Under the pieces are notes generated by a model that saw only the letters and a program-made list of their open reading frames with translations, had not been told where the DNA came from and did not search any database. From Megalonaias nervosa (Eukaryota > Mollusca > Bivalvia > Unionida > Unionidae), in contig JAECUM010000811.1 of NCBI GenBank assembly GCA_016617855.1, forward strand, positions 1-64,000: a stretch of 64,000 nt of DNA, given 5' to 3'. The translations under genes were made by a program, and so were the position numbers. Position 1 is the first letter of the stretch. Each line of letters begins with the position of its first letter. Positions 62,701 through 64,000 of this stretch are shown here, piece by piece.

Positions 62701-64000
62701 TAATTTAATTATCAAAGTTATAAAATGAAAATATTGGAGGAGCCTAAACTATTATGAATTGAATCCAAAATAATCCTAAAAAGTTTTATTCAAGTCCAAA
62801 AGAATCAAATAGTCAGTACGAATTTCAGATCCTTGAATGCACTGGTCTGCCAACAGTCCTGATGTATCAAGTGGAATTGTTCAGAACTCTTGTATAATTC
62901 ACAATAGCCCCAGGATAATATTTCATTTCAATGAGCTCTTTGTAATTGAATAATCAAAATATATGTTTCCTCTCAAATAACATCTAAACAGAACATTAAA
63001 TATGTTTGAAGACTGATGCTACAACAGGAATATAAGAAACAAGACTGACCAAAATAATCTGGCTCTATGTACTTATATACAAGCATAAGGGTTGAAAACA
63101 CAATTTTCTACTACTTGCTGTGTGACACACTGCAAATATCCTATACTGTATCGTAAAAGAACCCACTTGACCTAACCCATCCAATGGAAAATAACTCAAT
63201 TCTTCTTAGAACCCACCTGACCCAACCAGCCAGTGTGAAATTACCCCAAAGGTGTCAAGAGGTTTTATTATTATTATTATGATTATTAATGGTCATAAAC
63301 ACCTACGTCAACAACTATTTATAGATCCTATGCAATCTACACTTTTAATATCTTAAAATAGAATTTTATACCAATGTACAATAATGAATTAATATGTTGA
63401 TTATAGATGATCATTACAATTTATAGTCGTGAATAAAAACTACACATAATAAGGACACAGTCATGTACCAACAATTACAAAAAATGTAGATGTACATAAC
63501 AGGTTGCATAAGTGCTTTTTGCTATTCATAATTCTTCAGTTTCATCTTTTTGATTTCTTCCATTTGTTCATTACTTATCCATGATTTCTCCTTTCTTTTT
63601 GCAGCAACACTTTAAAACAAAATGCTAAGGATGCCTCTATGAAACTTAGTAAACATTAGACTAGTGGTGTAGATGGTAGATGTACCTTTTGTGATTAACA
63701 ATTCTTCAGTGTTATCCTTTTGTCCATTTGTCTGTCCATCCATTATCCTCACCTAAATTTTCAGTGTAAAACTCCAGAACCATTTTAGGTATTTTGATAA
63801 TATATGGTACATTCATTAGACTAATGTCGTTGATGTACCTTTTGATATTTATAGTTTGTTAGATTTATATTTTTAACCAATTTTATGATCATCCATCCAT
63901 CCATTATTCACACTTTAATTTCCATGAATCCTGGTGCATATATTACACTCTTACGTCTAGATGTGTTATTACTATAGTATATACAGTACTACCTGTTTAT
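14696..64000 (+). CDS. CDC45: CDC45, replicative helicase (CMG) subunit; 5' part of a multi-exon gene, runs off the right edge
   Basis: CDC45 joins MCM2-7 and GINS to form the CMG helicase that unwinds DNA at nuclear replication forks. Seven exons with canonical AG/GT borders and compatible phases give 573 coding bases (191 codons). The joined product follows the N-terminal third of animal CDC45: an RKEFY start block, the [11 protein letters not shown] block that corresponds to the DHH-phosphoesterase-like motif, LFQCD, INCGAN, HRPV..NVYN, an acidic serine-rich linker followed by basic residues, and VLFDYNQF. The human protein is about 566 residues (from memory), so roughly two thirds of the coding sequence lies beyond base 64000; no further exon was found after 57565. 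No stop or frameshift is present in the seven exons. UFD1 lies divergently upstream. Introns range from 3.3 to about 12 kb and are full of repeats. Identification is by recalled similarity, without a database search. Confidence 0.95.
14747..18086 (+). other. CDC45 intron 1
   Basis: Holds a degenerate two-copy repeat near 16680-16930 sharing ACTGCCATTTCA and GCTTGAAGAG blocks, a short TG run near 15753 and a TA run near 17989-18008. No other feature was recognised. Confidence 0.8.
18087..18146 (+). CDS. CDC45: CDC45 coding exon 2 (DHH-like motif)
   Basis: Sixty bases between a pyrimidine-rich acceptor ending TTTTGCAG and a donor GTAAAT, phase 0 at both ends. The 20 codons read [20 protein letters not shown], almost identical to the human segment. 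The DVDALCAC block corresponds to the phosphoesterase-like motif that CDC45 shares with RecJ/DHH proteins; CDC45 is not known to be catalytic. Confidence 0.96.
18526..18775 (-). repeat. tRNA Leu/Ser-like SINE, family 2, copy 1, with 16-bp target duplication
   Basis: On the minus strand the head reads GTGGCCGAGTGGTCTAAAGC (A box) and GGTTCGAGTCC (B box, perfect), typical of Leu/Ser tRNA. The body ends in ATGGCATTAAATCC and a (CAA)n tail. The insertion is flanked by CCTGACCTTATTTAAT at 18510-18525 and 18776-18791. The exact duplication indicates recent LINE-mediated insertion. Confidence 0.92.
23788..26423 (+). mobile_element. piggyBac-type DNA transposon with TTAA target sites
   Basis: The element is bounded by TTAA at 23788-23791 and 26420-26423. 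The left end reads CCCTTTCAACACTA and the right end, inverted, CTCTTTCACCACTA (12 of 14 identical). TTAA duplication and CCCTTT-like ends are the signature of piggyBac. The size of about 2.6 kb and the internal transposase relic agree. Direct GGTC/GACC repeats lie just inside the left end (GACCGGTAAAGCGGTC). Confidence 0.9.
24069..25846 (+). pseudogene. Broken piggyBac transposase (PGBD-like, DDE_Tnp_1_7)
   Basis: The likely start is the ATG at 24069, opening an acidic N-terminus ([16 protein letters not shown]). Conserved blocks follow: [85 protein letters not shown] and [10 protein letters not shown]. The three catalytic aspartates are all present (codons at 24774, 25013, 25352). A cysteine-rich C-terminal finger ([10 protein letters not shown]...CFRDYH) ends at 25846. 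The frame is disrupted: shifts near 24400, 24545 and 24930, a TAA at 24816-24818, and at least one shift between about 25650 and 25717. The copy is therefore dead but fairly young. Confidence 0.9.
27730..27950. repeat. 42-bp minisatellite, 5 copies
   Basis: The unit CTGACTTTGTTCTATTCATA plus CAGTTGTAGTCCCATATCCCTT (split here for length) is repeated five times almost perfectly. It lies inside the 27053-29175 TIR element. It produces 14-residue periodic frames on both strands that are not genes. Confidence 0.95.
28492..28701. mobile_element. Palindromic (foldback) MITE
   Basis: The two halves are inverted copies: TATAGTTTGTTTCACAAAGC at the left and, inverted, TATAGTTTGTCCCACACAGC at the right. 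Internal matching arms include AGGTCAGCATCATT / AATGATGCTGACCT and TTTTAGCTACATT / AATGTAGCTAAAA. The arms are about 90 bases with a short loop. Likely TA target site. Confidence 0.8.
30179..30271 (+). CDS. CDC45: CDC45 coding exon 3
   Basis: Ninety-three bases after acceptor TATTTCAG, ending at donor GTATGT, phase 0 on both sides. It begins [17 protein letters not shown], matching the human LFQCDHVQYTLVPVSGW segment, and continues with an acidic helix-like stretch ([14 protein letters not shown]). Length in codons (31) agrees with the corresponding human stretch. Confidence 0.95.
32410..32652. repeat. 121-bp direct repeat, 2 copies
   Basis: GGCAGAAATTGGTAGATATA at 32410 and GGCAGGCATTAGTAGATATA at 32531 begin two near-identical units sharing TTATTGATCAACATTTGCTA and CCCTAATCAGCTTTT. 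Confidence 0.85.
32795..32955. repeat. 60-bp tandem repeat, about 2.5 copies
   Basis: GAAAATGACTGTTTGAATGA, CATCAACGTTTTATGCTTAA and close variants recur at about 60-base spacing. Confidence 0.8.
33641..33955 (-). repeat. tRNA-derived SINE, family 1, copy 3
   Basis: Minus-strand copy with the shared body and a head reading TTGGCCTAGTAATTAGAGC, with a B-box-like GGGTTCAATCC. Located in CDC45 intron 3, opposite to transcription. Confidence 0.8.
36693..36787 (+). CDS. CDC45: CDC45 coding exon 4
   Basis: Ninety-five bases between acceptor TTTGCATAG and donor GTGAGT. It starts in phase 0 and ends two bases into a codon. The product contains [18 protein letters not shown], matching human ILINCGANVDLLDILQP, and ends FYICD before a serine codon split with exon 5. 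Confidence 0.95.
37378..37631 (-). repeat. tRNA Leu/Ser-like SINE, family 2, copy 2, with 13-bp target duplication
   Basis: Nearly the same sequence as 18526-18775, with the same tRNA-like head and a (CAA)n tail. Flanks CCAAAGCAAATGT at 37365-37377 and 37632-37644 are identical. A young insertion in CDC45 intron 4. Confidence 0.92.
37765..37878. repeat. 28-bp tandem repeat, 4 copies
   Basis: Units of TAACCTATTTTGGATTAGTG plus TTGAATGG, with a few substitutions between copies. Confidence 0.9.
38855..39088 (+). repeat. tRNA Leu/Ser-like SINE, family 2, older copy
   Basis: Plus-strand diverged copy: CATGTGGCAGAGTGGTCTAG head, degraded B box (GATTTGAGTCTC), and tail GAAATGGTGTTAAACCCACA. It abuts the 30-bp minisatellite at its 3' end. 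Confidence 0.8.
39088..40012. repeat. 30-bp minisatellite, about 30 copies
   Basis: The unit is CTGATGCCCCACACAATCAT plus TCATTCAGTG or TCATTCCATG. Register drifts by small indels. An (ATTC)n stretch lies at about 39896-39940. The periodic frames ([10 protein letters not shown] repeats) follow from the unit length being a multiple of three. Confidence 0.95.
40378..40486 (+). CDS. CDC45: CDC45 coding exon 5
   Basis: One hundred and nine bases after acceptor TGTTTTTCAG, ending at donor GTAATT. The first base completes the split serine codon (AG|C). The product is [18 protein letters not shown] followed by [18 protein letters not shown], matching the human HRPVNVVNVYNDTQIKLL...IFRDE block. It ends in phase 0. 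It sits just left of the 66-bp minisatellite. Confidence 0.95.
40815..42165. repeat. 66-bp minisatellite, about 20 copies
   Basis: Tandem units built on AGCTTTGAGAAATGGGCAGT, TATATAGGATTTTCTTTGTC and a CATTCATATGTGCATTCATA part repeat every 66 bases. The left half is very homogeneous and the right half is diverged with indels. Because 66 is a multiple of three, long frames stay open on both strands (for example 40784-41470 minus, a 22-residue periodic frame). They are by-products, not genes. Confidence 0.95.
42724..43380. mobile_element. 657-bp MITE, copy 1
   Basis: Starts GGTGGCGCTCTACAGTTTT and ends GGTGAGTGCCCCCC, so the two ends are inverted versions of each other. The whole unit is closely repeated at 44088-44742, about 700 bases downstream and in the same orientation. 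No coding frame is conserved between the copies. Confidence 0.7.
44088..44742. mobile_element. 657-bp MITE, copy 2
   Basis: Same unit as copy 1. The ends read TA+GGTGGCGCTC and, inverted, TA+GGGGGCGCTC, suggesting a TA target site. Differences from copy 1 are scattered substitutions and small indels, including both sides of the open frame at 44527-44733, so that frame is not a gene. Confidence 0.75.
45545..45640. repeat. Terminal-like sequence rich in CTGGAA/GGAAAA words
   Basis: TAGGGTTCCGACACTGGTCT followed by repeated GGAATTTTGGAAAAG-like words resembles the ends of old CAGGGTTCC DNA elements. It may be the left end of the element carrying the zinc-finger relic at 46010; similar words occur at 21880-22010 and 26440-26545. 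Confidence 0.35.
46010..46594 (+). pseudogene. Transposon-type zinc-finger relic with an internal triplication
   Basis: It opens with [16 protein letters not shown] (ATG at 46010). A roughly 93-bp unit encoding [18 protein letters not shown] is then repeated three times (about 46066-46340). The last copy continues, after a frameshift, into [16 protein letters not shown], completing a C-x2-C ... H-x5-H finger. A serine-rich stretch and [15 protein letters not shown] follow, ending at a stop at 46594. This order (finger, Ser-rich linker, KAEI) is reminiscent of transposase-derived proteins. It is not an active gene. Confidence 0.55.
47274..48060. mobile_element. 787-bp TIR element with 6-bp target duplication
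   Basis: The left end CAGACCTGCCAACTCTTACG and the right end, inverted, CAGACCGGCCAACCCTGATG share most bases. The element is flanked by CTATTT at 47268-47273 and 48061-48066. Inside, around 47690-47790, a frame reads [18 protein letters not shown], like the second half of a BED/hAT-style zinc finger. It looks like an internally deleted element that retained the 5' end of a transposase. Confidence 0.65.
49259..49374 (+). CDS. CDC45: CDC45 coding exon 6 (acidic/basic linker)
   Basis: One hundred and sixteen bases between acceptor TGTTGCAG and donor GTTGGT. The product begins [13 protein letters not shown], then [17 protein letters not shown] and LWEEN. It parallels the human acidic linker with SGNDSDGS and the arginine-rich helix after it. 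It ends two bases into an arginine codon. This linker is variable across CDC45 proteins and is a likely phosphorylation and localisation segment; that role is family knowledge or inference, not seen here. Confidence 0.93.
50351..50685 (+). pseudogene. Zinc-finger relic 1 within the 5.1-kb element
   Basis: An ATG at 50351 opens [20 protein letters not shown] and runs 46 codons to a stop at about 50489. In another frame the sequence continues to 50685, with [17 protein letters not shown] before a further histidine. That block resembles the second half of the zinc finger at 51738-52016 ([12 protein letters not shown]...H). The expected N-terminal cysteine pair has degraded (CRLYLFK). Probably the disrupted start of a transposon-encoded protein. 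Confidence 0.5.
51738..52016 (+). pseudogene. Zinc-finger relic 2 (BED/hAT-style C2H2) within the 5.1-kb element
   Basis: An open stretch without its own clear start reads [19 protein letters not shown], then [19 protein letters not shown] and EQHLQKKLH. The spacing C-x2-C ... H-x5-H with a tryptophan-rich lead resembles zinc fingers at the N-terminus of transposases and related genes. It ends at TAG 52014-52016. A basic stretch in another frame (about 52130-52229) may be its continuation after a frameshift. Confidence 0.55.
52565..52645. other. GC-rich patch with short palindromic words
   Basis: In otherwise AT-rich DNA this stretch is rich in CCC/GGG (GGACCCCCGGATCTAGGGGT, then GACCCCTTTGGGGGAGGACC). 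Similar GC-rich tracts occur inside DNA transposons of many invertebrates. The role is unknown. Confidence 0.5.
55597..57258. mobile_element. Pogo/Tigger-like non-autonomous TIR element, TA target site
   Basis: Left end TA+CAGTAGTCCCCCTCTTATAT and right end, inverted, TA+CAGTAGTCCCCCTTTTGAAA. The CAGTAGTCCCCCTTAT type of terminus is known from Tigger/MER2-like pogo elements, which also duplicate TA. The right part contains several GGCCGCTNGTGAGGGG-like words (around 57079-57230). No transposase was recognised, so it is probably mobilised in trans. Confidence 0.75.
57517..57565 (+). CDS. CDC45: CDC45 coding exon 7 (last visible)
   Basis: Forty-nine bases after acceptor TTTTTTGCAG, ending at donor GTAAGT. 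The first base completes the arginine codon from exon 6, followed by [16 protein letters not shown], matching human DILFDYEQYEYHGTSS. It ends in phase 0 exactly where the human protein continues AMVMFELAW. No exon encoding that continuation was seen up to base 64000. Confidence 0.93.
58000..58640. repeat. Long interspersed repeat family, copy C
   Basis: Begins TGTTATGACTCTGTAG, continues AAGTTTTGTAAAATTTC, CAGGATGGTGAATTAAATCC and CCAGAATGTCTTT, with the same order of blocks as copy A. Confidence 0.55.
61009..61155. repeat. Long near-perfect hairpin (MITE-like)
   Basis: Two arms of about 65 bases are inverted copies: AGGATTAAATGATCATGGTT and its inverse at the right end, TTTACCTAATCACTCACAAA / TTTGTGAGTGATTAGGTAAA near the centre. 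The loop is only about 15 bases. Probably a foldback MITE. Confidence 0.9.
61983..62283 (+). repeat. tRNA-derived SINE, family 1, copy 4
   Basis: Plus-strand copy with the best-preserved head: TCTAGTGGTTAGAGTG (A box) and GGTTCGAACC at 62028-62037 (B box). The body matches the other copies. It ends at AATCCAAATCACACAC. Confidence 0.85.
62620..63240. repeat. Long interspersed repeat family, copy D
   Basis: Blocks GTTACAACTATGGTCATAGA, ATGTTTTGTAAAGCTTAACA, AATTGAATCCAAAATAATCC and TCAAGTCCAAAAG follow the order of copy A. Confidence 0.55.

Larger units (their letters stand above)
57566..64000 (+). other. CDC45 intron 7 (incomplete)
   Basis: From the last visible donor to the window end. It contains an interspersed repeat (58000-58640), a long hairpin (61009-61155), a SINE (61983-62283) and another copy of the interspersed repeat (62620-63240), then short CCAT-rich runs. 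No exon for the next CDC45 block was seen. Confidence 0.75.

Overview
The window looks like AT-rich nuclear DNA from an invertebrate animal with large, repeat-loaded introns. The tRNA-derived SINEs, one with a tail like GGCGTTAAACCC, and the mixture of DNA transposons suggest a lophotrochozoan, most likely a mollusc. That placement is inference; no species can be named. There is no prokaryotic signal (no operons, no long unique ORFs). Nearly all open frames longer than 60 codons are chance frames, minisatellite frames or transposon relics.

Two real genes, both running off the window, occupy almost all of it and lie head to head. On the minus strand is UFD1, the p97/VCP cofactor. Three consecutive coding exons are visible (7658-7769, 5102-5134, 58-179), joined in matching phase and encoding the start of the UFD1 fold. 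The first coding exon was not found, and the rest lies left of base 1. On the plus strand is CDC45, the replicative helicase subunit. Seven consecutive coding exons (14696-14746, 18087-18146, 30179-30271, 36693-36787, 40378-40486, 49259-49374, 57517-57565) give 191 codons, about the first third of the protein, spread over about 43 kb. The remainder lies to the right of the window. The interval before the CDC45 start codon has a perfect E2F-type site, an ETS-type site and a CCAAT box, as expected for a bidirectional promoter of a replication gene. UFD1 and CDC45 are also head-to-head neighbours in human 22q11, so the arrangement appears to be an old animal linkage.

By region: 1-7657 is UFD1 introns with a TIR element (358-1946), a SINE, an interspersed repeat and tandem repeats. 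7770-14695 is the 5' part of UFD1 and the shared promoter. 14747-30178 is CDC45 introns 1-2, with a SINE bearing a 16-bp target duplication, a decayed piggyBac (23788-26423) and a mariner-like TIR element with a nested palindromic MITE (27053-29175). 30272-40377 is introns 3-4, with SINEs and a 30-bp minisatellite. 40487-49258 is intron 5, with a 66-bp minisatellite of about 20 copies, a pair of 657-bp MITEs, a zinc-finger transposon relic and a 787-bp element with a 6-bp target duplication. 49375-57516 is intron 6, with a 5.1-kb TIR element carrying two related zinc-finger relics and a Tigger/pogo-like element. 57566-64000 is intron 7, with a long hairpin, a SINE and two more copies of an interspersed repeat.

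No undescribed biochemical system is evident. The main points of interest are the conserved divergent gene pair with its promoter and the layered transposon landscape inside the CDC45 introns.
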